A stretch of 64,000 bases of DNA from Woeseiaceae bacterium. Lineage in GTDB: Bacteria; Pseudomonadota; Gammaproteobacteria; Steroidobacterales; Woeseiaceae. Shown here piece after piece: positions 24,733 to 33,838 of this stretch. The notes below the pieces were generated by a model. It made no database searches. It worked only from the letters and a program-made list of their open reading frames with translations, and had not been told where the DNA came from. The position numbers and the translations under genes were made by a program. The stretch is taken from positions 1 through 64,000 of the forward strand of contig JAJFKP010000005.1 of the NCBI GenBank assembly GCA_021773135.1, given 5' to 3'. The number at the start of each line of letters is the position of its first letter. Positions within the stretch are counted from its first letter, which is position 1.

Positions 24733-25083
24733 ATGCGAATCACTACGCTATTGAGATTCCTCGCAGGTCCCATATTGGCCGTCGTCTTTCTGCTCTCTGT
24801 TGATGCGGATCGTTACGAAACAGACCTGGTTACCTGGATGTCGATGACGCCTCAGATCTCCGTTGCGTCTCGGGCTGGCATTCCCTTGCGAATTACTGCG
24901 TTCAAATTTCTCTCTGAAAAACAGATGGATACGGCTTGCAGACAGAACATGGATTCAGACAGACGGACATTCGCCAGTGTTGGCATTGGCTTTGCGATTA
25001 CCCGAATATCTCTTCGACCAGAACCTGTCGCAGTAGAATGTTGGTATGTGGGCATCCGGATTGATCTGGATGTTGTCAAATAG
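24733..25083 (+). CDS. Hypothetical secreted protein
   Basis: 116 residues from the ATG at 24733 (an in-frame GTG lies at 24721). An N-terminal hydrophobic stretch (LLRFLAGPILAVVFLLSVDA) is a signal peptide or anchor. The remainder has two cysteines in the region TACRQN...VECWY, possibly a disulfide. There is no recognised domain. It sits between the serine hydrolase and the ECF sigma gene on the same strand. Confidence 0.5.
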   Translation: MRITTLLRFLAGPILAVVFLLSVDADRYETDLVTWMSMTPQISVASRAGIPLRITAFKFLSEKQMDTACRQNMDSDRRTFASVGIGFAITRISLRPEPVAVECWYVGIRIDLDVVK

Positions 25084-25164
25084 ATCAGGAAAAACCGAAA
25101 TTGGCGAAGGATATCCAGGACTCGATCCCTCTTTCCTATAGAGAATGCTCAAGACAGGCTACCG

Positions 25165-25797
25165 ATGAAGGAAAATGCAGACAAGAAGCTTGCGAAGCGA
25201 TTGCTGGACGGCGATCGAAAGTCGTTTGACGCTTTCTTCAACAGCTATTTTCCTCGGCTATACCGGTTTGCCCTTGTGCGGGTGGACTACGATCACAACC
25301 TTGCCGACGAAACGGCGCAGATTGTGCTTTGCCAGGCTATTTCCAAGATGTCGACATACCGGGGGGAAGCCTCGCTCTTTGGCTGGTTATGTACGTTCTG
25401 TCGTTATGAGATTTCCAAACAGCTAAAAGCACGGGGACGAGCACAGGGCGATACACCGCTTAGCGAGGATGATCCATCTGTCCGGGCGGCGCTTGAGTCG
25501 CTCCTTTCGGTTTCCGCCAATGACCCCGATGCAGCCGTCTACCAGGGAGAAATTTCACGCCTGGTGAAAGTTGCCCTCGACCAGTTGCCGGCGATTTACG
25601 CGGATTCACTGGAGAGCAAATACGTTCATGGTCTGTCAGTTCAGGAAATCGGCGACCGAATTGGCAAGAGCACGAAGGCAACAGAGTCGATTCTGACTCG
25701 CGCGCGTTCGGCATTCCGGGAGTGTTTTCGGACACTCATACGGGCTGAAAAGGAATGGCAATCCGAAAGCCAACAACTGGCTTCAATTTTCGAGTGA
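25165..25797 (+). CDS. ECF-type RNA polymerase sigma factor
   Basis: 210 residues. Region 2 reads FFNSYFPRLYRFALVRV...NLADETAQIVLCQAISKMSTYRGEASLFGWLCTFCRYE, the core-binding and -10 recognition part. Region 4 has LPAIYADSLESKYVHGLSVQEIGDRIGKSTKATESILTRAR, the -35 helix-turn-helix. No region 3 is present, as expected for ECF factors. The FecR-like gene and STN-type TonB receptor follow directly, so the sigma factor should respond to a ligand bound at the outer membrane. Confidence 0.92.
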   Translation: MKENADKKLAKRLLDGDRKSFDAFFNSYFPRLYRFALVRVDYDHNLADETAQIVLCQAISKMSTYRGEASLFGWLCTFCRYEISKQLKARGRAQGDTPLSEDDPSVRAALESLLSVSANDPDAAVYQGEISRLVKVALDQLPAIYADSLESKYVHGLSVQEIGDRIGKSTKATESILTRARSAFRECFRTLIRAEKEWQSESQQLASIFE

Positions 25798-25843
25798 CAC
25801 AATGCATAAATCATCAAAAGAACAGATTGAAGGAGCAGGCGAC

Positions 25844-26803
25844 ATGGATGACGTAGGCCGACTTATTCAACATGCCGGAGCTCGTGAGGACGTTGCTCCC
25901 GATCGTATGAAGAACGCGCACAATAACGTTGCTGCACATTGGGAATCCGTGGTCGAAGACCGCCAGACCAACAAACGAGCCGCACGGCATCGCTATGCAG
26001 CAATTGCGGCGAGCATTGTTGCAGTCGCCGGCTTGTCAATCGTATTCCTACAATCGACCAACGCGCCGCCGGTGCCTCATCTGGCGCAGGTTGAAAGAGT
26101 TCTGGGTGATGTAGTGGTCACAGGTCTCCGTGCGACCACACAAAGTGAAATCGGCGCAGGCACCGTTATTGAGACAGGCTCTGCCAGCCGTATTGCAATC
26201 AGGCTGGCAGGTGGTCAGTCATTGCGCCTGGATGAGGACAGCAGGCTGGTTGTACATGCAGCGGATCGCGTGACGCTGGATGCCGGCGGTGTGTATATCG
26301 ACACTGCTAACGCTGGAGGGCTGTCGCCCGTGCTGGTATCGACACCTTTGGGTACTGCGTGGGACGTCGGCACTCAATTTCAGGTTCGGCTCACGAACTC
26401 GCTGCTGATAGTTGGCGTACGTGACGGCATTGTCGAAGTCACGCCACAAGGTCAGGCAAGTTTGTCGGTCAACAAAGGTCGATACCTGGAGCTCGGACAA
26501 TTCGGTCAAAAGAAAGAGCGCGACATTGAGTTAGATGATTCGAGCTGGGATTGGGTTGAGACCGTTGTTCCGGCATTTGTGATCGAAGGCAAATCGCTAA
26601 AGGACTTTTTGTTGTGGTATGCAAATGAGCGTGGCGTATCGCTTCTCTGGGATGACCGCGCGTCAGAAACGAAAGCTGCCAATGCCATGCTGACCGGATC
26701 CGTTAGCGGCGCAACACTGGGCGAAGGATTGGAAATTGTTCGTAGGATCGCTCCTTTCGAATACAGGATCGACGGAGAGGAATTGTGGGTCAGAGTAAAT
26801 TAA
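25844..26803 (+). CDS. FecR-like transmembrane anti-sigma/regulator
   Basis: 319 residues from the ATG at 25844, which has a GAAGGAG ribosome site 8 nt upstream. A longer ATG start at 25802 lacks one. A short cytoplasmic N-terminus is followed by one membrane helix (IAASIVAVAGLSIVFL). The FecR domain follows: a GDVVVTG and TVIETGSASRIAIRLAGGQSLRLDEDSRL region, then VSTPLGTAWDVGTQFQVR and VGVRDGIVEV. The C-terminal 80 residues (IEGKSLKDFLLWYANERGVSLLWDD) resemble an STN module. It should hold the sigma factor inactive until the TonB receptor signals. Its end overlaps the receptor start by 19 nt. Confidence 0.9.
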   Translation: MDDVGRLIQHAGAREDVAPDRMKNAHNNVAAHWESVVEDRQTNKRAARHRYAAIAASIVAVAGLSIVFLQSTNAPPVPHLAQVERVLGDVVVTGLRATTQSEIGAGTVIETGSASRIAIRLAGGQSLRLDEDSRLVVHAADRVTLDAGGVYIDTANAGGLSPVLVSTPLGTAWDVGTQFQVRLTNSLLIVGVRDGIVEVTPQGQASLSVNKGRYLELGQFGQKKERDIELDDSSWDWVETVVPAFVIEGKSLKDFLLWYANERGVSLLWDDRASETKAANAMLTGSVSGATLGEGLEIVRRIAPFEYRIDGEELWVRVN

Positions 26804-29361
26804 GCCCTGTTCTTCGGTTCGTCGCGATCGCGCTCCTTTGCTGTTCGCTAGCCGGCGTCTCCGGTGCCGCCGAAATCAACGACCGCATGTCAATTGTGGA
26901 CGCGATTCAGTCTGTCAGGGATCTAGGTTTGGACGTTTCCTATTCCAGTCTCCTGGTCGAACCATGGATGCGCGTTCGCTTTACACCGAAAGACACGGAT
27001 CCGCTGCACGCACTACAACAGGTTCTCGCAGAGTACGGTCTCGCCTTGGAGGAAAGTCGTGGAGCTGGATGGCTAGTTGTTCGAGTCGAGCGACCGGTCA
27101 CCGCACGCACCTTCGCAGTTCGCGGTCGAATTGTCGACGCAGATACAGGGACGTCCATTGCGGCTGCCCGGGTCACCGTCAATGGCCGCCAGGTCACAAC
27201 TGGAGCTGACGGTGAGTTCGAGATTACGGATCTTTCCGGCAGCAACCGCAATCTGCAGATTGTCGCTGATGGATACGTTAGCTTGCAGCGTGAGCTCGCA
27301 ACTGACGACACTGCCTCTGAATATGTGTTCGACCTCGAGCCAGTTGCACTGCCTAATCTGGAAGAGATTACGATCGTCGCAAGTCGACACTCGATGTTTG
27401 ATCGGACCGTAGGTACAGATCACTTCCTGACGGCGGAGGCTATTCAACTAATGCCACACGCCGCGGACGACGCATTTCGAGCCTTTCACAGACTGCCTGG
27501 AGTCGCTGCAAGTGACTTCTCCGCGCCTATGAATTTACGAGGTGGCAGAGGGGACGAGGTCCAAGTCGTGCTTGACGGCATTGAGATATTCGAGCCATAT
27601 CACATGCGGACTTTATTTAGCCCATTGAGCATTGTTGATGCCGGCATCATTGAAACGGCGGAGGTATATTCGGGAGGTTTCACGGCGGAAAATGGCGATT
27701 ACTCAAGCGGCGTAATCGATATATCCAGCGAGATACCGGGCTCGCAACGCAGGCACGAAGTCGGCCTGAGCTTCACCAGTACATTTGCTCGAACTAGCGG
27801 TCAGTTTGATTCCGGAAAAGGCAAATATCTTTTTTCCGCGCGTCGCGGCTTCCTGGATTTAATCGCGGACAAACTCTCAGATGAAAATGAAAAACTGACA
27901 CCTCGATACGGTGATTTTTTTGGAAAAATCAGCCATCGTCCTAATGACGCATTTGAAGCGCGTGTTGGCGTGTTGTTCGCATCAGATGACGTCTCTTTCA
28001 TGGACAATGAAAATGGCGAGGATTCTGGCGGCGATAGTTCACAACGCTATGCTTGGGTCAATACCAGTTACGACCCTAGTGACAACCTGAGTATCGGAAC
28101 TACACTTTTTTCCGGCCGTGTTAAGAACGCTGAGATCGGAATGCTTCACGACGCACCGGAGACTTTTATCGATCGCGAAAACTTTCGGAAGGTAAGCATC
28201 AACGGATTGCAAAGCTTACTTAGTTGGCGTCCCAGTCAGAGTCGCTTGGTCAAAATAGGGATGCGGTATCGAGATTTGGCATCCGACTTTGATTATCAGA
28301 TAAATTCGTTTCGACAATCGATCTTTTTTAACAATAGTGCTCCCCTGGAAGTACAACGAGACATTGTCAAATCTGTGCGAGGTGAAGATATGGGCGTGTT
28401 TGCTGCGTACCGTCATCAGTTCTTGCCGAGTATCATCGGCGAAATTGGAGTCCGATGGGACAAGCAAACTTACATAAATACAGTCGGCGAATCTCAGATA
28501 AGCCCTCGGCTAAATGCGCTTTTCCGACTATCCGACAGAACCGAATTGAAAATCGGTGTTGGGGAGTTTTACCAGCCCCAAGCAATTCAGAACCTACAAA
28601 TTCAGGATGGAATTGAAGAGTATCATCCTGCACAGGTTGCAACTCATTATGTCGTGGGATTGAATCACCAATTCAAATCCGGATTGGAAATGAAGGTGGA
28701 TTTGTACAGCAAACGCTATCGACGACTACAGCCCTTGTTCGAGAACTCATTCGATATATTGGAATTCGCAGCCGAAAGCAACTTCGATCGCGTTCGAATC
28801 AATGCCGATCGGGCCAACGCCCGGGGGCTGGAGATGACACTGCGGAATCGAGGAAACGACTCAGTCGATTGGTGGCTCAATTATTCTCTTTCGAGCGCTG
28901 ACGATGAAGCTGATGGAGTCAAAATTCCTCGCAGCTGGGATCAAGAAAACTCACTGACAGGAAGTGTTGTTTGGCATGGCAATTATTGGACGTTCAGCGC
29001 TGTCGCTCGGTATCGAAGCGGCTGGCCGAGAACAAATTTGGTAACAACCCCGATTTTCGATGATGCAGGAAATGTCATCGGCTTCGATAGCGACTTCTCA
29101 AGTCGCAACCAAAAGCGATACAAGGACTATAGTCGCCTGGATGTGCGTCTGTCACGAGCCGTTCCGCTTCGACGTAGTGAGTTCACCTATTACTTCGAGA
29201 TCCTAAATGTGCTAAATACCAAGAACGAGTGCTGCGTACCAGATTTCGTTCTGGATGACGGAGCAGTAGTTTCAGTTTCGCCCAATATCAATGATTTCCT
29301 GCCATTCTTCCCATCATTTGGATTCGTCTGGACTTTCGGCCCCGGTGCCGGCGATGAATGA
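26785..29361 (+). CDS. STN-domain TonB-dependent receptor/transducer
   Basis: 858 residues with a GTG start at 26785 after GGAGAGG. A signal peptide ends GVSGAAE. The N-terminal STN signalling domain (residues 30-105, MSIVDAIQSVRDLGLDVSYS) contacts FecR in the periplasm. A carboxypeptidase-regulatory-like beta-sandwich comes next (RGRIVDADTGTSIAAARVTV). The plug carries LEEITIVASR, MNLRGGRGDEVQVVLDG and VYSGGFTAENGDYSSGVIDI, and a long barrel ends FGFVWTFGPG. This is a FecA-like transducer built on a SusC-like N-terminus. It completes a sigma/anti-sigma/receptor cell-surface signalling set. The ligand is unknown. Confidence 0.92.
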   Translation: MGQSKLSPVLRFVAIALLCCSLAGVSGAAEINDRMSIVDAIQSVRDLGLDVSYSSLLVEPWMRVRFTPKDTDPLHALQQVLAEYGLALEESRGAGWLVVRVERPVTARTFAVRGRIVDADTGTSIAAARVTVNGRQVTTGADGEFEITDLSGSNRNLQIVADGYVSLQRELATDDTASEYVFDLEPVALPNLEEITIVASRHSMFDRTVGTDHFLTAEAIQLMPHAADDAFRAFHRLPGVAASDFSAPMNLRGGRGDEVQVVLDGIEIFEPYHMRTLFSPLSIVDAGIIETAEVYSGGFTAENGDYSSGVIDISSEIPGSQRRHEVGLSFTSTFARTSGQFDSGKGKYLFSARRGFLDLIADKLSDENEKLTPRYGDFFGKISHRPNDAFEARVGVLFASDDVSFMDNENGEDSGGDSSQRYAWVNTSYDPSDNLSIGTTLFSGRVKNAEIGMLHDAPETFIDRENFRKVSINGLQSLLSWRPSQSRLVKIGMRYRDLASDFDYQINSFRQSIFFNNSAPLEVQRDIVKSVRGEDMGVFAAYRHQFLPSIIGEIGVRWDKQTYINTVGESQISPRLNALFRLSDRTELKIGVGEFYQPQAIQNLQIQDGIEEYHPAQVATHYVVGLNHQFKSGLEMKVDLYSKRYRRLQPLFENSFDILEFAAESNFDRVRINADRANARGLEMTLRNRGNDSVDWWLNYSLSSADDEADGVKIPRSWDQENSLTGSVVWHGNYWTFSAVARYRSGWPRTNLVTTPIFDDAGNVIGFDSDFSSRNQKRYKDYSRLDVRLSRAVPLRRSEFTYYFEILNVLNTKNECCVPDFVLDDGAVVSVSPNINDFLPFFPSFGFVWTFGPGAGDE

Positions 29362-29391
29362 ATGCAGCGACTGAAGTCGAGGGTCAACCTC

Positions 29392-29670
29392 ATGAAAAAA
29401 CACTTTGCGTTATTCTACGCTCGCGGGCCGAACTGGCTCCCGGGAAAGCCGTTACCGGATCAACCGTTGCGGGACCACCTCAATTACATGCGGACGCTAA
29501 AGTCTGATGGCATTGTCAAAATGGGCGGCCCATTTGAAGATGGTTCAGGCGGTCTGGGCGTGGTCGAGGCGGACGCCGTCGAAGACGTGCATGAGTTGAT
29601 TGACCGGGATCCTGCAATTCGCAGCGGAGTGCTTACCGTTGAGTTTTTCGCTTGGGATCGAATCGTATGA
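29392..29670 (+). CDS. YCII-related domain protein
   Basis: 92 residues from the ATG at 29392, which has a GAGGG site 8 nt upstream. An ATG right after the receptor stop at 29362 is possible. The sequence MKKHFALFYARGPNW...RDHLNYMRTLKSDGIVKMGGPF...VVEADAVEDVHELIDRDPA has the YCII pattern with a conserved His and Asp in a dimeric alpha+beta fold. Some members are chlorohydrolases, and most have no known function. It is the last gene in the signalling operon, or just follows it. Confidence 0.75.
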   Translation: MKKHFALFYARGPNWLPGKPLPDQPLRDHLNYMRTLKSDGIVKMGGPFEDGSGGLGVVEADAVEDVHELIDRDPAIRSGVLTVEFFAWDRIV

Positions 29671-29778
29671 GAAAAAGTTGCCTGATGCATTTTCTAAAAT
29701 TCTACAGCCTATCTTGAGCGCCTGGCGCACAGGCAGGCACCCGATTCTCCGGTTAATCTGTTTTTGGAATCTGTAAGC

Positions 29779-30285
29779 ATGGGAATAGAGAATATCGCGG
29801 CGAAGTTTTTCCAAATGTCTGATGGAGTATGGGCGCGACACGCCAACCCGTGGAGTGTCTGGACCCGTTATCTTTGTCTGCCACTATTAGCACTGGCAGT
29901 TTGGTCTCGGGTTTGGATTGGCTGGATGAGTGTGCTGCTGTTTGCCTTGGTCTGCCTTTGGATCTGGTTTAATCCAAGGGTATTCGGCAAGCCCCGCTCT
30001 ACCCATCATTGGGCATCGAGGGCGGTGCTCGGCGAACGCGTACTGTTGAAACACCCAAAGACAGATGTCCCTGCCCACCATCAAAGAGCCATTAGCGCCC
30101 TCAACTTCCTCACCTTTAGCGGCTTCGCCATGGCGATATACGGCCTGGTTGAGTTAAATGCTGCAGCGACTGTGTTCGGAACTATAGTGACGATGCTTGG
30201 GAAGACATGGTTTCTGGACCGCATGGTTTGGTTGTATCAGGAACTGGCTGCCGAAAACGCCGAATATTCTAGCTGGCTCTACTGA
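29779..30285 (+). CDS. DUF6653-like membrane protein
   Basis: 168 residues from the ATG at 29779. A charged N-terminus with MSDGVWARHANPWSVWTRY leads into two adjacent membrane segments, a soluble loop WFNPRVFGKPRSTHHWASRAVLGE, and two more membrane segments. The HxNPxSxWxR and NPRxF...W...R motifs are those of the DUF6653 family. Its stop lies 11 nt before the NADH dehydrogenase start, so the two are co-transcribed. Function unknown, perhaps an accessory to the dehydrogenase. Confidence 0.72.
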   Translation: MGIENIAAKFFQMSDGVWARHANPWSVWTRYLCLPLLALAVWSRVWIGWMSVLLFALVCLWIWFNPRVFGKPRSTHHWASRAVLGERVLLKHPKTDVPAHHQRAISALNFLTFSGFAMAIYGLVELNAAATVFGTIVTMLGKTWFLDRMVWLYQELAAENAEYSSWLY

Positions 30286-30295
30286 AGGTCGAATC

Positions 30296-31570
30296 GTGGG
30301 TGCAAATAGACGGCAGCGAGTTGTGATTGTAGGCGCAGGTTTCGCCGGTCTTTTTGCCGCGCGGGGTCTACGTCGCGTGGATGTCGAGGTCACACTCATC
30401 GATCGACACAACTATCATTTATTTCAGCCCCTACTCTACCAGGTAGCAACAGCCGGGCTCGCGCCGTCAGATATCGCGTGGCCAATCCGTGGAATTTTGA
30501 GCAAACAGAAGAACGTTACTGTGTTGCTCGATCAAGTGACAGGCGTTGATAAAACTACCGGGGAAGCACTCATAGGTGATAGCAAAATTCGATATGATTA
30601 TCTGGTTTTGGCGACAGGAGCACGACATGCATACTTCGGGCACGAGGATTGGGAGCCGTATGCGCCAGGCTTAAAGAGTATCGATGATGCAACCGAGATT
30701 CGACGTCGTATCCTTGTAGCCTTCGAGCGCGCCGAGATGACGACGGATGTCGACGAACGCACACGTTTGTTAAATTTCGTCATCGTAGGTGCAGGTCCGA
30801 CAGGTGTCGAGTTGGCGGGCACCGTTGCTGAACTCGCTCGGCGGACGCTTGCTGCAGACTTTCGGCGCATAGATTCCCGCAGTGCACGAGTAATTCTTGT
30901 AGAGGCCGGACCCCGGGTGTTGCCCGCATTCTCTGAAAAAATGTCATCGTATGCACAAAAGGCGCTAACCAGGCTGGGTGTCGAGGTACTGCTTGAAAAC
31001 GCGGTCACGCAATGTGGGGTCGATGGGGTTGTCGTAGACGGGCAAGATATTCCCTCTGCAACGGTACTGTGGGCGGCAGGTGTTGCAGCGTCGCCTGCCG
31101 GTGACTGGGTGGGCGCGACCGTGGACCGAGCTGGTCGAGTGTTCGTAGAAGCCGACTTATCTGTCTCCAATCACCCGAATATATTCGTCGCCGGTGACAC
31201 AGCCGTCGTGTACGACTCGAAAGGGCAAGTCGTGCCCGGTATCGCTCCCGCGGCCAAACAGCAGGGCCGCTATATCGCGAAAGTAATTCAATCCAGAGTG
31301 GACGGCACGGCCCCGCCCCGTGCATTCCAATATCGGCACACTGGAAATCTGGCGACAATCGGTCGAAAATCTGCAGTCATGGAGCTGCCGTTTATGCGAA
31401 TGACTGGACTGGTCGCATGGTGGGGATGGGGAATCGCACACATCTATTTTCTCATCGGCGTTCGAAGCCCCCTTACTGTCGCGATTAACTGGCTTTGGCA
31501 GTATGTGACATACAGTCGCGGCGCCCGTTTGATTACGGGCGGCCGGCCTGGCGGCGCGGATAGCGAATGA
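30296..31570 (+). CDS. ndh: Type II NADH dehydrogenase (FAD-dependent)
   Basis: 424 residues with a GTG start at 30296 after GAAGG, leaving a short N-terminus before the first Rossmann motif. The FAD motif is VVIVGAGFAGLFAARGLRR, and the NADH motif is FVIVGAGPTGVELAGTVAEL. The loop HNYHLFQPLLYQVATAGL is diagnostic of NDH-2, as are LWAAGVAASP and the second FAD site IFVAGDTAVV. C-terminal hydrophobic and aromatic segments (GLVAWWGWGIAHIYFLIGVR) attach it to the inner membrane. It passes electrons from NADH to quinone without pumping protons. A core-type second copy may exist elsewhere. Confidence 0.92.
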   Translation: MGANRRQRVVIVGAGFAGLFAARGLRRVDVEVTLIDRHNYHLFQPLLYQVATAGLAPSDIAWPIRGILSKQKNVTVLLDQVTGVDKTTGEALIGDSKIRYDYLVLATGARHAYFGHEDWEPYAPGLKSIDDATEIRRRILVAFERAEMTTDVDERTRLLNFVIVGAGPTGVELAGTVAELARRTLAADFRRIDSRSARVILVEAGPRVLPAFSEKMSSYAQKALTRLGVEVLLENAVTQCGVDGVVVDGQDIPSATVLWAAGVAASPAGDWVGATVDRAGRVFVEADLSVSNHPNIFVAGDTAVVYDSKGQVVPGIAPAAKQQGRYIAKVIQSRVDGTAPPRAFQYRHTGNLATIGRKSAVMELPFMRMTGLVAWWGWGIAHIYFLIGVRSPLTVAINWLWQYVTYSRGARLITGGRPGGADSE

Positions 31571-31572
31571 TT

Positions 31573-31852
31573 CTTGCGGGAGTTTTGCGTGATTGAGTCC
31601 TGCACAGTTGTGCATGGTCAGGCAAGTCGTGCAACGGGCGCCCCAACAACTGCTTAATAATTACAATAACTTACGGTTCGACGGTCTCACTTCGAACCCC
31701 GTTATTACTGGGCGTAACGTGAGCCTGCCGGCGTGCAGTTACTGGTTCGGTCGGGAGTTCAAAAAACGCGCGAGCGTTCTAGACGCCGCAGGCGCCCCGC
31801 AGGGGTGAAAATCGGCCAAAGCCGATTCGAATCAATCTCTCCGGGCGTGCCA
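31573..31852. repeat. Repeat R3: palindrome array inside a tRNA-Arg T-arm remnant
   Basis: The left part (31573-31645) matches the left part of R2. GGTCGGGAGTTC at 31749-31760 is identical to the tRNA-Arg variable region and T-stem. The palindrome array (AAACGCGCGAGCGTT, CCCC-GCA-GGGG, ATCGGC-CAAA-GCCGAT) follows. TTCGAATCAATCTCTCCGGG-CGTGCCA at 31826-31852 is the other half of the T-arm plus acceptor strand. It thus reads as a tRNA 3' half split in the T-loop. It closes accessory block 2. About 270 nt to the next gene hold no credible feature. Confidence 0.8.
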
Positions 31853-32122
31853 TTCGTTTAAACCTCCCGCGTGTCTGCTTATCTGCCATGAGGAAAACAG
31901 CGACACAAACTTGGTGATGAGCAGGATGGTCCCTGGCGAATCAAATTTTTCGCTGGTCGCTGGAAGATCGAAATGACTCGCAAGCTGCCTTTCGAATGCT
32001 AGTATCCGATGACCACCAAATTACTGCCTGCAACACAAAGCCAACAGTTTCGTGAGCGAGTACTTTTGTTTTCTGCTGTGTGATAAATAGACATGTACCA
32101 GGACAGTCAGCTGAGGATACAG

Positions 32123-33838
32123 ATGCATTTTCGATTATTTTTTATCACGACGATAACGCTTGCGGCCGCAGGATGTTCACAGGAGGCGTCCAAGCCCGCA
32201 CCGTCTCAGTACGCGGATACCCTGTTCATTAATGGCTCGGTCTACACAATGGACGCAACTCGTTCATGGGCAGATGCGGTCGGGTTGCGTGATAACAATA
32301 TAATTTACGTGGGAATGGACAATGACGCCGATAGGTTGCGAGGCCCGGACACGCGCGTCATCGATCTTGGCGGAAAGATGCTGATGCCCGCATTTCAGGA
32401 CGCTCACATTCATCCTATGGGCGCCGGAAAAGAAGCCCTGACCGTCGATCTGAATGGCTTGGGTTCGCAGGCAGCATATATTGCGGCAGTAAAAGCATAT
32501 GCAGATGCTAATCCAGAGGAGCCCTGGATACTTGGCGGTGGATGGTCGATGGCGGAATTCGGCCCCGGAGCACGAGCCAGTAAGAAACTGCTTGATGAAG
32601 TGGTGTCAGATCGACCGGTGTATCTTACATCCCAGGACGGTCACACAGGCTGGGCCAACAGCGCCGCCCTAAAGGCGGCAGGCATTGACGAAGACACACC
32701 CGACCCCGCGAGCGGCACAGTCGATCGCGATGAACTCACAGGTGAAATCATTGGAAGTTTACAGGAGGGCGCAATGGAGTTGCTGACTGCGCACATTCCG
32801 CCGTCCTCACCCGAGTTTGATCAAAACGGCATGAAGTATTCGATAGATCTTTTGAACAGCTGGGGTATTACCGCAGTTAACGATGCCAGCGTCCTGCGAC
32901 CGGAATTGAACGCCTATCGTGCGTTGGATCAACGTGACGAGCTTTCGCTGCACGTGGTTGGATCACTTTGGTGGGAGCGAACGTTGGGGCTGGAGCAAGT
33001 TGATGAACTGAAGCGACTTCGGGATGAGTACAGCAGCGGCAACGTCAATGCTCGTGCCGTCAAGATCATGCAAGATGGCGTAATGGAAAACTTCACAGCT
33101 GCCATGTCGGAACCGTATTTCGTCGATGGTGATCCGACCGGTATCCCGATGCTCGAGCCAGAGCACCTGAAAGATGTCGTTATCGCATTGGATGCCGAGG
33201 GCTTTCAGGTGCACTTTCACGCTATTGGAGATGCGGCTGTGTCGCAGAGCCTGGATGCCGTCGCAGCTGCCCTCGCCACAAATGGCAATTCCCATCGCCG
33301 ACACCACATCTCGCATTTACAGGCAATCCACCCGAAAGATCTCCCTCGGTTTCGCGAACTTGACGTAATTGCCAACTTTCAGCCACTGTGGGCGTATGCT
33401 GATAGTTACATCACTGACCTGACGATCCCCTTCATCGGTGAAGAACGTGCAAATTGGCTTTATACGATTCGTTCAGTTATCAATTCGGGCGGGATGATTG
33501 CTTTTGGCAGCGACTGGTCAGTTTCTACTGCAAATCCTTTCCCGCAAATCGAAACGGCAGTAACTCGAACAGATGCCGACGGCGATGACGATACGTTTAT
33601 GCCGCAGGAGACAATCGATCTGGCAACCGCACTCGCCGCTTTCACAATAAATTCAGCGTACGTCAATGGCCTGGACGAAATTAGCGGTTCGATCGAAGTT
33701 GGCAAGCTCGCAGATCTGATCGTCCTCGATAGAAATCTATTCGACATACCAGCGAAGCAAATATCAGAAACTAAAGTACTCTTGACCTTGTTTGGCGGGC
33801 GCCCAGTACACGGAGAGTGGCAGACGCTTCTGCAATAA
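32123..33838 (+). CDS. Amidohydrolase-3 (YtcJ-like) lipoprotein
   Basis: 571 residues from the ATG at 32123 with a GAGGA site upstream. A lipoprotein signal ends LAAAGCSQEA. The metal-dependent hydrolase barrel shows DTLFINGSVYTMD at the N-terminus, then the metal motif MPAFQDAHIHPMGAG (HxH), HFHAIGDAAVSQSLDAV, HHISHLQAI, and the last acid in IAFGSDWSVS. A cap domain and the ADLIVLDRNLFDIP tail complete the YtcJ type. The substrate is unknown, often amides or cyclic compounds. The lipid anchor places it in the periplasm, unusual for cytoplasmic relatives. A second lipoprotein amidohydrolase lies at 35385. Confidence 0.9.
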   Translation: MHFRLFFITTITLAAAGCSQEASKPAPSQYADTLFINGSVYTMDATRSWADAVGLRDNNIIYVGMDNDADRLRGPDTRVIDLGGKMLMPAFQDAHIHPMGAGKEALTVDLNGLGSQAAYIAAVKAYADANPEEPWILGGGWSMAEFGPGARASKKLLDEVVSDRPVYLTSQDGHTGWANSAALKAAGIDEDTPDPASGTVDRDELTGEIIGSLQEGAMELLTAHIPPSSPEFDQNGMKYSIDLLNSWGITAVNDASVLRPELNAYRALDQRDELSLHVVGSLWWERTLGLEQVDELKRLRDEYSSGNVNARAVKIMQDGVMENFTAAMSEPYFVDGDPTGIPMLEPEHLKDVVIALDAEGFQVHFHAIGDAAVSQSLDAVAAALATNGNSHRRHHISHLQAIHPKDLPRFRELDVIANFQPLWAYADSYITDLTIPFIGEERANWLYTIRSVINSGGMIAFGSDWSVSTANPFPQIETAVTRTDADGDDDTFMPQETIDLATALAAFTINSAYVNGLDEISGSIEVGKLADLIVLDRNLFDIPAKQISETKVLLTLFGGRPVHGEWQTLLQ

